Shown here: one piece after another, positions 1 to 12,000 of the stretch
How positions within the stretch are numbered: position 1 is the first letter of the stretch
Layout of the letters: every line of letters starts with the position of its first letter
Assembly: GCA_036924285.1 (NCBI GenBank)
Contig: JAYKYS010000005.1
Span: forward strand, 25,580,001-25,644,000
Source of the DNA: Asterella californica
Lineage: Eukaryota; Streptophyta; Marchantiopsida; Marchantiales; Aytoniaceae
Direction of reading: 5' to 3'
Length of the DNA stretch: 64,000 bases
The notes under the pieces: model-generated
Database searches by the model: none
What the model saw: the letters and a program-made list of their open reading frames with translations, nothing else
What the model was told of the DNA's origin: nothing
Made by a program: the position numbers and the translations under genes

Positions 1-1640
1 TAGCTTCTCTCCATTCTTTGTGTTGCTTTGCATCCTCAAAAGTAGTGGGTTCATTGATGTCCAAACTTGTCTTATTGCTTATTAGCATATAATTGTCGGT
101 AAAGCGAACAAATTGTCTCTTTTCTCCTAAGGATTTTCATACTGTCTCTACACCTTGTACTTGTTCTGTCCCAACTGGAAATAGTACTCTTTCATGAAGG
201 TCTTCAATAAGAAACTCCACCTGATCATGCTCCGCTTGGTCCTTTTGTCTTTGATTCTTCCTCTCGGTCTTGTAGCAAAGTTTCTGCTCTTTCTTGTTCA
301 AGTACTAGTTGAACATCTAGCATAATAACCATTTTCCTGTTGGACCTGCATTTGTCTGAAAGTAGTTGATCTTTCGTCAAAGATCACATCTCAGCAAATG
401 ATTACTTTGTCTTACATTTTAAAAGTCGATATGTCTTCTTTCTATCTATATATCCAAGAAATATGCATGTTCGACTTCTGTCATCTAGTTTCTTCTGAAA
501 TTCCTCAGAAACGTGTGCATATGCTACACAACCCAAAACTTTGAGATGAGAAATACCAAGCTTCTTACCGCAAAATGCCTCCTCGGGAGATTTTTCCTTC
601 ACTGCTGAAGTGGGACTCCTGTTAATGATATATATTGCAGTTTGGACCGCTTCTGTCCAAAACACATTGGACATCGATGCTTCTTTCAGCATGCTCTTGG
701 TCATTTCAACCACCACTCGATTCTTACATTCGGTTATTTTTTTTGTGGTGTATATGCAGTAGTTAGTTGTCTGTTAATCCCTTTGCTCGTGGAATAATTC
801 TTTGTTTCTGTTGATAGAAACTCTCATCTCTAGTCTGATCAGATGACTTAAATGTTCCTGTCAGTCTTGAGCTCAATGTGTGAGATGAATTCTTTCAAGC
901 GTTGAAATACCTCCGACTTATTAACACGGAAATACATCTATATTTTGCGTGAATAATCATCTACTATCAAGAGATAGTACTTTGTGGCTCCAAGAGATGT
1001 TATTTCAATTGGTCCTTCAAGATCAATGTGAATAAGATCAAGAGTGTTTTATGTCTTTTCTGCATTGTTTTTCTTAAATTTGCATCTATTTACTTCTGAT
1101 GCATATTTCACAAATTTATTTTTCAGACTGTAGCTTGGATAGACCAATCACCATCTCTTCCTTGTCAAATATGCATATTTGATCATAGTGAAGATGTCCT
1201 AGCCTGTGATGCCAGAAAACAAGATCATCTTGTAATGCACTTAACATCGGTGCGATAGTATGTCTGCTCTTAACTTGTAGAGTCTCCTCTACTTCACTCT
1301 TTTCGCAATAATACGATTGTGATCTTTCATATCATGCACTATACAGCCGTTCCTATCGAAAATAACTCTGAGACATGTCTCTGTGATTTTTCTAACACTG
1401 AGGAGATTATGCATTATACCGAGAACACGCCAAACTTCATGAACTTTTTGTGTTTAGTCAGAAGACAGGCACACACGGACATTACCAGACATCGTACCTC
1501 ATAAGTCTTTCCCTCTCTCATAAATCTTTATTCATCGGCTGATAATCTTCAAACCACTCTTATAAAGTTGTAATGTGATTTGATGCACCAGAGTCAATCC
1601 ACCAATCTTCATTCGGACTGACATCTACTAGTGATGCTAA
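1..1640 (-). mobile_element. Ty1-copia retrotransposon remnant, truncated by window edge
   Basis: Read on the minus strand, this segment carries pol domains in copia order. A protease active site with DSGASNH lies near 1570-1602. A GAG-pre-integrase signature (HHRLGHL) lies near 1195-1225. An integrase catalytic segment (LLIVDDYSRK) near 940-985 is followed at once by a stop where the family usually has a tryptophan. The integrase C-terminal part lies at 402-716. The frames are broken by several stops and shifts, so the copy is dead. The reverse transcriptase should continue beyond base 1, outside the window. No LTR is visible. The order protease, integrase, then RT is what assigns it to copia rather than gypsy. 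Confidence 0.88.
402..716 (-). pseudogene. copia integrase C-terminal fragment
   Basis: Longest open piece of the copia remnant, about 104 codons. It contains the block FWTEAVQTAIYIINRSPTSA and then HLKVLGCVAYAHV and CIFLGY, which are hallmark conserved segments of the region between the copia integrase core and the reverse transcriptase. The open frame here uses no convincing ATG of its own; it is an internal stretch of the polyprotein. Upstream (higher coordinates) the frame is interrupted near 720-780, where the sequence still reads as the conserved TAYTP motif in a different frame. Confidence 0.85.
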
Positions 1641-4119
1641 ATGCATTAATATCACTAAAGGTTATGTATATAGATTAATATACAAATTTTATCTAATGAG
1701 TGAGAGTAATCTGTTTTAAAGTAATAATTATTAATGAGTTTAAGAAAAAAATTTTAAAGTAAAAAATTAATAGGATCGTATGTTTTATGGATTATAATAT
1801 AGAATTCCATTTGTCGCTGAAGATAATCAATCATAGTGGTAACTTATATCAATGAATATTATCTTCCATCACCTATAACTTTCTAGTTAGTGTTTACTGC
1901 CATCGTTCATATCTAAATATTCCATTATACAATAGTACATATTGTATTCCTTAGTCGTTATAAATGAAATGCATAATAACATTTTTCAGTTCTGAATTTC
2001 AGCATCACTCATTATACCGTTTTCCTCTTCTGATTTTTAGCATCACACTTCTATCTAGGTTTGTATTATCTTGTTCTTGTTTAAAACTACTCGACTCTGA
2101 TAAAAGTTCACAAAATAATCTAACAGTACTTGAGTAAAAGAACCAATTATTCAATTGGGAATCTTGACCCCTTGTAGTTACATCACCATATGTCTTTTAA
2201 TACATACTTGGATCTATTACTTCTGTTAAAATATTTGAAAATAAGACAGACTTTAATGAACAAACACGTCAAGGAAATCACTTATGGAGTTTGGATTAAA
2301 AGTACAGAGCGATTAAAAAATGTGGTATGAGAGAAAATGAATATTAGTAGATCGGTGACCACGTATGTATGGATGATATTATTTGTATTTTGTAAACGAC
2401 TTACTGCGTGTTCTATCCAACAAAAACCACAAATTTGTAATTTTATACACCACAATTATGTATTATATATATCATTACAAGTTTCATAATAAGTTATTTC
2501 AAATAGAGAATTTTGTTTAGTATAATAGAAATACACCTTTTTATAATTTAAGCATTGAAACATATGAATAACTCGAGTGAATAGAGTCAAACAACACCAC
2601 GTGACGAATCTCGAGTGTTCGTCAAAATCTGGTTAGAGCAGATGAAGTTTTGAGAAGTAAGACTTGAGCTCTAGTATAAACATGTGACGGAATAGAACAA
2701 CCAACTTGACGGTGTTGTAAACTCGACGGTGTTACAACACCGTCGACTTCTCCTGCTGGGCTGTGCTCCTGCAAGGGCAGTAGCGCACGGCTCATAAAGT
2801 CCCATCGCGAGTGAAATAAAAGTAATTCTGAAATAAAAATATAGTTTTACTGAAATATTCGAATTTTATTAAATTATATATTTCTGAGGAGAAATTATTT
2901 TTTTGATATTAAATAACTTTCCAAGATTACAATCATACTTGATCTCTAGCTCTTTTCATTCAGATGATAGCTGAATTGAAGGTCGAATAATGCCGCGGAG
3001 CACATAAATCACTTCAAATACTCCCGCCACTAACTACGACTGAACAAACGTTTCTCTTTAATCCACAGTTAGAAGATACCGATAGAAATATTGAGTCAAA
3101 TTGCATCTAATCCGTATTATCCAAATGAAAATATCGGAAGTTTTTCTTAACCTCAAACACTACTAGGATATGACACGGTGACACCTAGATGATATGTGTA
3201 AACAAGAAAAATCCATGCATCAAAAATTTTACCTAGATAAAATTCATACCTACGTGATATACCTAGAAATCACTGGAAATTACCAAGATATCCTTGTCTG
3301 AGAAAGATAGTTTCCTACATAAATTCCAGATTCTAGTCTTATCCCGAGTACATCTAGTACTTATCGGTAATTCTCCATACTTTCTCCGGAACTGCCACTC
3401 CTGCTCGTCTGAAGGCAAAAGGATCATTGAGGTGAGCAAAAGCTAATATGGAACTGCAAGCGAGTATAAAATATATGTCTATTCAGTCGACATGCGATGC
3501 AATAAAAACTACGACAGTTTCGGACCGATCACTAGTACTCTTGGAACTAGTATTCACAATTCATTGGACCGATCACTAGAATTCACAATGTCTTTGTCTT
3601 TCCCAACAAGAGCAAGAAAAAGCACGTCTACCATGTTCAGACTCTTGGGTGCTTCATATGATGTTATCTTTATAAAGTGAGCTTGTAAATCCATGGTGTG
3701 ACTCTAACAACAGCAACCCTTTTTTTAATCAGGGTGTAACAAATCAAATAGTCCAACTCCCAAATGTATGCCATTGGTGTTAGAGTCTCTCAGATTAAAA
3801 GATCTGCTCAGTAAGTTATCTATTGTACTTATCAACGACTGTTGTCGTTAGAAGAGCTTTATCTACTCCCAAGGATTTGAAGAGCTCTAGGACGGTGAAT
3901 CCAATAGTATCCATAGCTCGCGCTGCAATCCACCCCGCAGCTTTAGGTCTTCGATCATGAAGCAATGAAGAAATGATGCAATAATACAGACAGAAGGTAA
4001 GGGAATAAGCATTAAAACGGTGTAGTGATGTGAATCATTTCACATAGTAAATGATTCATCTCTCTGCCAGGAGTTAGCATCTCTAAGTGAAGTTAGGACC
4101 TCGGAGAAGTCGATTCTCG
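1641..4119. other. AT-rich stretch without recognisable genes
   Basis: I see no conserved domain in either strand. Short open frames such as 3492-3680 show no similarity I recognise. A short perfect palindrome sits at 2724-2745. Sequence 3500-3700 holds a small local repeat (the phrase with ACTAGTATTC/ACTAGAATTC around 3545 and 3575). Confidence 0.5.
2724..2745. repeat. 22-base inverted repeat
   Basis: CGACGGTGTT, then AC, then AACACCGTCG: a perfect 10-base stem with a 2-base centre. A third, partial copy of the arm (GACGGTGTTG) lies just upstream at 2708-2717. Function unknown. Confidence 0.6.
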
Positions 4120-5155
4120 AGGGTGTTATATATTTTGAGTCCTAGTAGATTCTTTACCATGTTCATGTTCATGTTTACCATGTTCATAGTTTTAGGCTCA
4201 TGGGTTGCACTTACATGTCGCCCATGCACACTTTCTAGCTTGTTTAAGTTATCTTTTAGGGTTGTGTGTCATTTTAGGTAATTTAAGATTTACGTTGACA
4301 CTTTAGGGGGCTGACGTGGTAGCCTATGGATGGTTGGACGGGTGGATGGGTGGAATGCAGTTAAGTTACTATGTGGATTAGGGCACTAAAGGATAGCCAA
4401 GCGGAGCTATTGACTCCCATTGGTCTGTTTTTGTCTTCTGTAAAACTTTAAACTTAGAAGCATAGTCATTGATGATTTTGGGATTTTGGGTGTCAATTGC
4501 ATCAGAATTGAGGAAATTGCTTCAAACTTTCATGGTTGCGTTCACTGTCAGCAGGGCTACCACTGTCCAAAAAGTCTCATTTCATTTGAGTGAATGAGTA
4601 ATTCAGGGCGACCGTGGAAGCAGAGGGGGTCTGAAAAGCTCTCAATCTAGAGCAGCAACTTCAGAGAACAAGATCTGGAGAAATGTGTACAATCAGGAGG
4701 TCAAATTTCTCAGAGACGTTCAGCATCCTGTAGACTCCAAATCGTGTAAGAATCATCGAAAATGATCGAGCCAATTCTCTATTCTATGTCCAAATAGCTA
4801 TCTAGGTATCAGAAAATTACCGTAGTATCTTTACTCATAAAGTTTCTGTTGATATCTTGGTGCTAGAAATTGATCTCAGGCTGAAACTTCGTGTGTGTGT
4901 TCAGTAGAGCTTCTTTTACATGTAGGAGAAGTTTTGAAATCCAAACCTTCACATAATTCCCATTCTTGAGTGTCAAAGTTCACCGTCTGATCTTATCATT
5001 ACTAGTTTAATCTGATTTTTCGTTTCTAAACATATCAGAAGAGCCAAGAGACTTGTATGAGTGTTTTACAGTGTCACCTTGTAACCTGAAGCCTACCCCT
5101 TTGAGTTAGCAACCACAGCTAGAAGCTCAACGCTTCCTTGACTAGACGGATCCTA
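4120..5155 (+). repeat. Left LTR of the degenerate gypsy element
   Basis: Aligns by eye with 9030-10272 from the phrase TTATATATTTTGAGTCC to the phrase TAGACGGATC. Compared with the right LTR it is missing a block of about 170 bases after the phrase AACTTAGAAGCA (near 4455). A third partial copy is at 38748-39320. Confidence 0.75.
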
Positions 5156-6089
5156 GTCTTAACGGTCATATCAAAACCACAAGGTTCTGTCCTTCCCAAG
5201 AAACTCTCACTTCGACAACGGTAAAGTTCGTTGCCCTACAGTCTCAAGGTACATAACATACACAATCAGAGGATACCAAAACCTGCTAGTGCTAGCTTGT
5301 TCTCAGATGGAAAATTGAAACAATCACATGATGTTTACTATCCACAAGAAACTCGACAGTTATTAGCGAAATGGCTAGCAAACATGGAACAAATCTGCGC
5401 TCACTCTTTGATGGGCAATGAATATTGAGTATTGTGTAGAAAGACAACTTGTCTTGTGAGCCATTGATCCGACTAAATTTTAGCAGATCTCTACGAAGGA
5501 AATACTGCTAAAAAAATAGTATCTCCTACATAAAGATCTGCCATCCAAGACTCTACTGTTGTTCCAACACTGATAGCAAAATCCACCCAAATCAAGGTTG
5601 TGTGTGAAACCGAATGATCAGTTCCAAGGAGGGTATGCAAAACCTTTGCACGCACGCACTCAGACTGTCACAATATCCAGCGAGAGAGTACTCCAATGTT
5701 CTAAATAAAAAGTAACTTATATGCGTTATTCATGATTTCAATAACGGACTCTAACACCGGACCAAAGCAGCGGAACAACTACTTGAAATTCTTTCACGAT
5801 AGGGTGTAAGTCTTAGTACGATGGACTTGTCCTGAAAAACATGAGAGTGTATACAAAATGAAACATACGATGTGTAAGAAGGTCTAGAATATGGGTTACA
5901 CAACAAGGTATGAAACACAAAGTTATTCGTTACACTTTTTACTGTTGTATGTATGGTAAGGCGCTTGCGCTTGAGTCACATGAAGTAGGATGTGTAGATC
6001 TAAGTGTAGTTGCACCTATGGTAATCTTTACTATATCGCATGTGCCTTAGAACCTATGTCTTATCCCTGTACCTAGAGCTCATCTACCA

Positions 6090-8860
6090 AAGCTAATAGA
6101 CTTGCTCAATGAGAAGATTAGGATGGGTATCTTGGAACCATCTATAACTCCCTACTCAAGCAGATGGTTACTGTTCCAAAGAAGAGTGGAGCTTTGAGAT
6201 TCATTCAAGATATGCAGCCAGTTAACAAGGTGACATCAGGAATATGGATATAGGACCTACTGTAGACGAGTTTGCAGAGGTTTTTGTTGATCGTGCTATC
6301 TATTCAATGGGGGACTTATATTCAGGTTATGATCAGTTTCAGTTATCATCTGAGAGTAGAGACTTGACTACAATGAGGACACCTTTGGAGTTACTAAGGA
6401 TGTGCACCTTGCGACAAGGTGCTACCAATTCTGTAACACATATGATGATGACATGAACAAAGTTTTGAGAGATTTCATTCCTGAAAAAACTATACCATTT
6501 CTTGATGATGTGCCGATCAAAGGATGTGCTGAGGAGGAGAAGAATGAGGTGATGGATCAAAGGAGGTGCCGTAAGTTTGTTGCAGACCACATAGCTGACT
6601 GTGATAAGATATTGAGTCGACTATAGGAGGTTCATTTGACTTTATCAGGAGCAAGTTTGTATTTGGAGAACAGGAGGTGTTAACTGTGGGGCATCTATGT
6701 GGATCTTGTGGTCGGAAATCTTGTCCAAACAAGGTTGATGCTATTCAAAGGATGAAGAAGACATGCGGATCTGTTATTGAGATGAGAAGGTTCTTAGGTG
6801 CTTGTGTGTTTTATCATATATGGATCCCACACTTTGCACACGTAGCAGATTCGTTGTACAAGTTGCTGAGGAAGAGGCAAAGATTTCAGTGGCAAGAGGA
6901 GCAAAGCGAGTCCATGAGGAAGTCGAAGGATCTTTTGACTTCACCACCAACTCTACGGAAGGTAACATATGAGTTGGGTAGATCTATTATCCTTACACTT
7001 GATACTAATCCTATTGGCATTGGATGGACTGTAGGACAAGACGATGAGGATGGAAATAGGTATGTGGTGCGTTTTGGGGCTAAGGTGTTAAGCGCATAAT
7101 AGAGAGACTATCCTCAAGTCAAGAGAGAGCTATGGGAAGTAGTTACTACAATGAAGAGTAACAAGGAATAATTGATAGGAGCACCTGTGGTTGTGGAGAC
7201 AGATTGTTTATCTCTCATAGGAATGATCACTAGCTGTACAACTCCAGATATATGTTATGTTGAGGTGGATAGCATATATCAAGTCCTTGAACCTAGAGTT
7301 TAGACATATTGCAAGGAAAGACAATCATGTGGCATATATTTTATAGATATCTGCTAGGTACTACAGTGAGAAGGAAATGATAGATGATCAGAAGGATGTA
7401 AGGACAGAGTTCTATTCTAGTGTTCTTGCTAGAAAGGATATAAGCTGTTTTACAGCTCCATTGGAGTTATTTGAAAAAACTATGTATGATGGAGAGTGGT
7501 TGGATCTTGGACGCTATTTGAGTTCATTGGAAAGACAAGAAGGCTGGTCTGATGCATATTTCAAGAGGATCCGCAGAATAGCTTATGGTTACTTTTTACA
7601 TGGAAGACATCTCTGGAAGCACCCTAAGCTACAAGGAGGTATACCACAACGGGTGGTATGTGACTGAGAATTGCAGCAGAAACTGATCAAAAAGTTCCAT
7701 GAGAGTCTATGGGCTGGTCACAGAGGAGTTTGAGATTCATTTGTCAAGATGAAGGAGAAGTATTGGTGGAAGAGTATGTATAAAGATGTAGTACAATTTG
7801 TTTCATCCTGTATACCTTGCCAGATGTATTCCAACATATGCCATCATGATGGATTGCGTACTACTTATCCTTTAGCCATTCATTACAAATGGGTAGTTGA
7901 TATGATAACTATGTCATTTGGACTTGGACAAATGAGGTATCTAGTCTTGGCTAGAGAAGATCTATCTAACCAAGTTGAAGGTCGTGTCTTGAGGACAAAG
8001 ACCACTGCTAGTGTCTGTTGCTTTCTACTTGAAGATGTTATTTGTTGATATGGGTGTGCGTGTGGAAGATCATTGCAGATAGGGGTGAGCTAGATTCACA
8101 AGAAGCAGTTGAGTTCTTCAAGCGATTGAGAATCAAGTTGGCGTTAATCATTGCTTACAGTCCTGAGGGGAATGGCAAGAGCGAACGAGGTCATCCGTCA
8201 ATCATCAAAGCTTTGATAAAATCTTGCTAGGGTAAGATCTGTGAATGACCTAGATTGCTATCATTTGCTTTATGGACAGACCGTACAACTCATAGTACTG
8301 TTACAGATTACATGTCAGTAGAGTTGATACTTGGGCAAAAACTTGTGATGCCGATTGAGGAGGTTGTGCCTACTTGGAATGTTTTGTCAAGGGAAGATGA
8401 TAGAAGTACAGAGTATCTTCTTACATTAAGGATCCATCAGTTAGAACGAAGGTCCGAGGATGTTGCCAAAGTCATGAAAAGATTAAAGATTGCTAGAGAG
8501 AGAAACAAAGATAGATTTGATAGAACGTATAGATTACGACCCAAACTAATTAAAGAAGGTGATTGGGTGTTAGTCTATGATAATAGTCTTGCTAATCAAC
8601 ATAGCACTGTCAGAAAGTTCTCCAAGAGGTGGTTTGGACCTTATGTGATTAGAAGTTCATGTTAATGTCACATACTCCTTGAGAGAATTAGATGACGCGG
8701 TGCTCAAAATACCAGTTGCAGGGAAGAGGATCAAGCTATTTAGAAGGAGAGGGGAGGACCAGAACATTGCAGCGTTTACTGAGGATGAAGCTGAAGACTC
8801 AATGGAGACTGAAGATGAGTTTGAAGCTGAAGCTGAAGAGTCTTGATCTAGATCTGACAC
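6090..8860 (+). pseudogene. Decayed gypsy pol (RT, RNase H, integrase)
   Basis: Reverse transcriptase remains are clear: GILEPS and TVPKKSGALRF near 6130-6210, YSMGDLYSGYDQFQL near 6300-6345, and IPFLDDVPIKG near 6490-6525. An RT-connection and RNase H piece follows at 6677-7099 with RRFLGACVFYHIWIPHF. Integrase remains follow: a zinc-binding region with CIPCQMY at about 7810-7830, a catalytic core through 8230, and an integrase C-terminal piece at 8255-8665 with RYRLRPKL-type basic sequence and the GDWVLVYDNS segment. At least five frame changes or stops split it, so it is not functional. Gag was not recognised between 5156 and 6060. Confidence 0.85.
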
Positions 8861-9029
8861 ATACCGGAGGATGTGCATGTTTAGAAGAGGTGGATGTTGC
8901 GCTACTTGGCGGTTACATGCTAGACTTCTATTCCGACACTTGAGTTTAGTAGTTCTAGAAGTTAGCTAAGTATTACTTCTAGTCCTTTATGCATATGTTT
9001 GACACCTTTGCATATGGTGTTAATACTAT

Positions 9030-10272
9030 TATGTTATATATGTTGAGTCTTAGTAGGTTGATAGTATGTTATTTATCTTGTTCAAGCACTCGTACGCTTG
9101 CGCAAGTAATTTCATACTTATCTATGTTATCAAAGTACATAACTTTAAGTGTACCGTGTAGATAGATTTTAAGCTTATGGGTTGTATTTACATGTCGTCC
9201 ATGCATGCTTTCAGCTTGTTCAAATTATCTTCTTGGGTTACATGCCGTTTTACATGTCTTCGCATGTAGTTTAAGGATTATGTTGGCACTCTAGGGGCTT
9301 GATATTGTTACCTATGTGTGAAAATAAGTTACCACGTAGATTGGGGCACAAAAGGACAATCAAGTGGAGCTATGAACTCCCATTGGTCCATTTTTCTCCT
9401 TTGTGAAACTCTAAACTTAGAAGCAGAGGTCTTAAGGAGAGTTCGAGCTCTTGGTGAGGACACTGCGAAATTTGAGAGCACAGGAAGATAGAGCTCGTCG
9501 TGCTAGTCACTGTCAGTGAAATTCTTGATTGATTTGGAGCAATAAAGAAGAAGTCATACCAAATTGAAGTTCGGATTGAGTGGAAACTACATCACTTTTG
9601 TTGATTTTGGGATTTTCAGTGTCAATTGCAGCAGAAATCAAGGAAATCGCTTCAGATCTTCATGGTTGCGTTCACTGTCAGCAGGGCTACGACTGTGCAA
9701 AAAGTTTCAAGTCATTTGAGTAAATGAGTAATTCAGGGCGACCGTTGAAGCAGAGGGGGTCTGAAAAGCTCTCAATCTAGAGCATCGACTTCAGAGAACG
9801 AGATCTGGACTGTGTACAATCAGGAGGCCAAATTTCATAGAGACGTTCTGCATCCTGTAGACTCCAAATCCTGTAAGAATCATCGAAAGTGATCGAGCAA
9901 TTTTCTGTTCTAAGTCAGAATAGCCATCTGGGTGTCAGAAATTGCTATAATTTCTTTACTCAGAACGTTTCTATCCATATCTTGATGCTAGAATTTGATC
10001 TCAAGCTGAAACTTTGTTTGTGTGTTCAATAAGGTCTCTTTTACATGTAGGAGAATTTTAGAAGTCTGAACCATCATACTTTTCCTCTCCTTGAGTGTTA
10101 AAGTTCACGGTCTAATCCTATTACTATTTGTTAGACCTGAATTTCGCTTTCTGAACATATTAGAGGATCTTGTACACCTGTGTGAGTGTTTATAGCGCTC
10201 TGTTGTAACCTGAAAAGCCTACCTCTTGAGTAAACAACCACAGCCAGAAGTCTAGCATTTTCCTAAGTAGAC
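9030..10272 (+). repeat. Right LTR of the degenerate gypsy element
   Basis: Full-length copy of the LTR of this family, about 1.24 kb, matching the left copy at 4120-5155 and the remnant at 38748-39320. It ends around the phrase GTAGACGGATCACA. The end coordinate is approximate because the next element begins within about 15 bases. Confidence 0.75.
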
Positions 10273-10284
10273 GGATCACACTCC

Positions 10285-11062
10285 GACACCGTATGTTGGT
10301 GTGTGATGGTTGTTCGAGAAGTTAGCACATGTCATGTTTGACTCCACCTCTCAGTGTCGTTCCTACTAGACGATGAGTTTATCTTCGATGTATATAATAG
10401 AGAGATAGTCGATTAGATCTTTGCATGGTATGGATTGCATACAGGCGACTAACGATGAGATGATGTAGCACTCGGCCTCCTGATCCTTACACCCATGAAG
10501 GTGTATATCACGTAGTCGAGATATGAAGCTATCTGGAGTTAGAGGGACCTAACCGCCAGTTAGGGAGCGATTGTGGTACACTTGTGTATGTATGGTATAT
10601 CTTTGACAGCGTTGTATGTTGTGTAGCGATGTGTATGCGCACGACAGCTGTCACGTCAGTTTAGCACCTCAGCTAGGTTGACCGAGTGCGGAGTGGCTAA
10701 TCTCGGTAGGGCCGTTAGTGCCGATTAGGGTGAGTTTTTGGGATGACTCATTAGACGTATACTTCACAGGTAAGGCTTGGAGGCCTTAGTTCTTCAAGTT
10801 GAGCCTTCAAGCTCCTAGCTATGGTGGATAGTCTTGGTGCACAGACTCGACTTTACTGCAATCTTGAGTCTCATCGAGCACAGAGTGCACAGACTCGACT
10901 TTAGTGATTGTTTAGTGTCCGTTGGCATGGTGGAGTGAGTACATATCATTTATCATTGTGGTACACTTGTGTATGTGTATTAGATAGTCCACGTGTTACG
11001 TGTATGTGTGGTGTATCTTTGACAGCAATGTATGTTGTGTAGCGATGTGTATGCGCACGACA
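10285..11062 (+). mobile_element. 3' fragment of PHD-finger gypsy family (pol end plus LTR)
   Basis: The first part, in the plus frame, reads MLVCDGCSRS, stop, HMSCLTPPL, then a PTRR.VYLRC segment. This is the second half of a PHD finger (C-x2-C, H-x2-C, C-x2-C) with one stop and one Cys-to-Tyr change. The same coding phrase recurs at 36730-36830, where the first half of the finger is also present. It is followed by the family's LTR (10649-11062). Everything upstream of the finger is missing, so this is a 3' piece abutting the older element's right LTR. Confidence 0.75.
10649..11062 (+). repeat. LTR of the PHD-finger gypsy family
   Basis: 414 bases beginning TGTCACGTCAG and ending GCGCACGACA, the TG...CA pattern of LTRs. 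Related copies are at 37088-37441, 53668-54076 and 62873-63162 (plus strand) and at about 33999-34240 (minus strand). The last 75 or so bases are duplicated immediately upstream at 10568-10646. Confidence 0.8.
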
Positions 11063-11170
11063 CCTTAGCAATACAACACTTAACGTTTGTCAATTGAAGA
11101 AGAAGCAGTCAGAGATGCATATTAATCCAATCGAGATTAATTATTTCTAGGTAGATTAAGGTGTTGGCAT
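11063..11170. repeat. Dispersed repeat shared with 20635-20740
   Basis: The phrase GTCAATTGAAGAAGAAGCAG and about 100 surrounding bases recur at 20635-20740 in the same orientation with moderate divergence. The rest of 11171-11764 is AT-rich with no recognisable gene. Confidence 0.65.
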
Positions 11171-11764
11171 AGTTTCTCTTATCGATATAAAACTCTAGAA
11201 TCTTTACGACCGAATAGTACGTGAGAAAATTTTCTAAGATCTCTTAATATTCACCGATTGTAGCAATGTTTGGCATCTGTAGAGAATGTGCATTATACAA
11301 GTCACTTGGATATCATCTAAAATCACACAACGATTATAAAGAACCTAACAGCTCGAGGGACAACTTTTCATATTTTGCTGATAATACGTGCGAGTCAAAG
11401 GTATTTTAATATCTTTGTTTTTCTAAAAAATTAAAATTATTTTATTTTATTTTATAAATTTATTTTATTTTATTTTCTTGAGTTTTAAAATTTTTACTAA
11501 TTTTTTTAAAATATCATAGTTTTCCTTACACGTGTTTGTAAACAAAAACCAAAAACCATTAGTGAATCCTCCAAGGCTAACAATCAGTGCAATTGTGAAT
11601 AATCCACTTTCCAAATTGACATATTATTTATTACGAGCTATGGAGGATCTGACACGACGAAGCTTGATCTGACACCGCTAGCAATCAATTCAGACAAGTC
11701 ATTACTTCGTATTTCATCACCATCATGGACACGAGCTTTGAGATATGCACTTGTGTTAATGAAG

Positions 11765-11850
11765 TATCAAATGGGATAGGTACTTGTGGTGTGACAAACT
11801 CGGCTTTCAGCTTAGTATGAACTCAATTTTTAGCTTATTGCAATTGCAGT
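11765..11850. repeat. First half of a tandem duplication, split by the young gypsy element
   Basis: This segment plus 18037-18110 forms one copy of a unit of about 170 bases; the second, uninterrupted copy is 18111-18277. Shared phrases include ATGGGATAGGTACTTGTG and CTTAGTATGAACTC. The retrotransposon inserted inside the first copy at the sequence GCAGT. Confidence 0.8.
11846..11850 (+). repeat. Target-site duplication, left (GCAGT)
   Basis: GCAGT directly precedes the 5' LTR and recurs directly after the 3' LTR at 18032-18036. Five bases is the usual length for Ty3-gypsy insertions. Confidence 0.9.
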
Positions 11851-12000
11851 TGTAATAAGTAGAGTCCTACTTATCAACTAGAGGAGAAATTGGTTTGGTA
11901 GAAGTCCTTGGTATAAGAATTAGTTACGGCTAAGTTGGCCGAAGAATACATGCAGCAAATAGTACTTCTACCAATAGGCGAGTGCGCCAAAAGTCCGCCG

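Larger units (their letters stand above)
4120..10272 (+). mobile_element. Degenerate Ty3-gypsy retrotransposon with both LTRs
   Basis: Two long direct repeats (about 4120-5155 and 9030-10272) flank an internal region that encodes a decayed gypsy pol in the plus orientation. The LTR copies differ by many substitutions, and the left copy lacks about 170 bases present in the right copy, which marks an old insertion. I did not find clear target-site duplications or a chromodomain. The insertion is followed directly at about 10285 by a fragment of another gypsy family, so the right edge is approximate. Confidence 0.8.

Noticed and set aside
6339..6590. Minus-strand open frames over 6339-6732
   Set aside because: Shadows of the plus-strand gypsy RT remnant.
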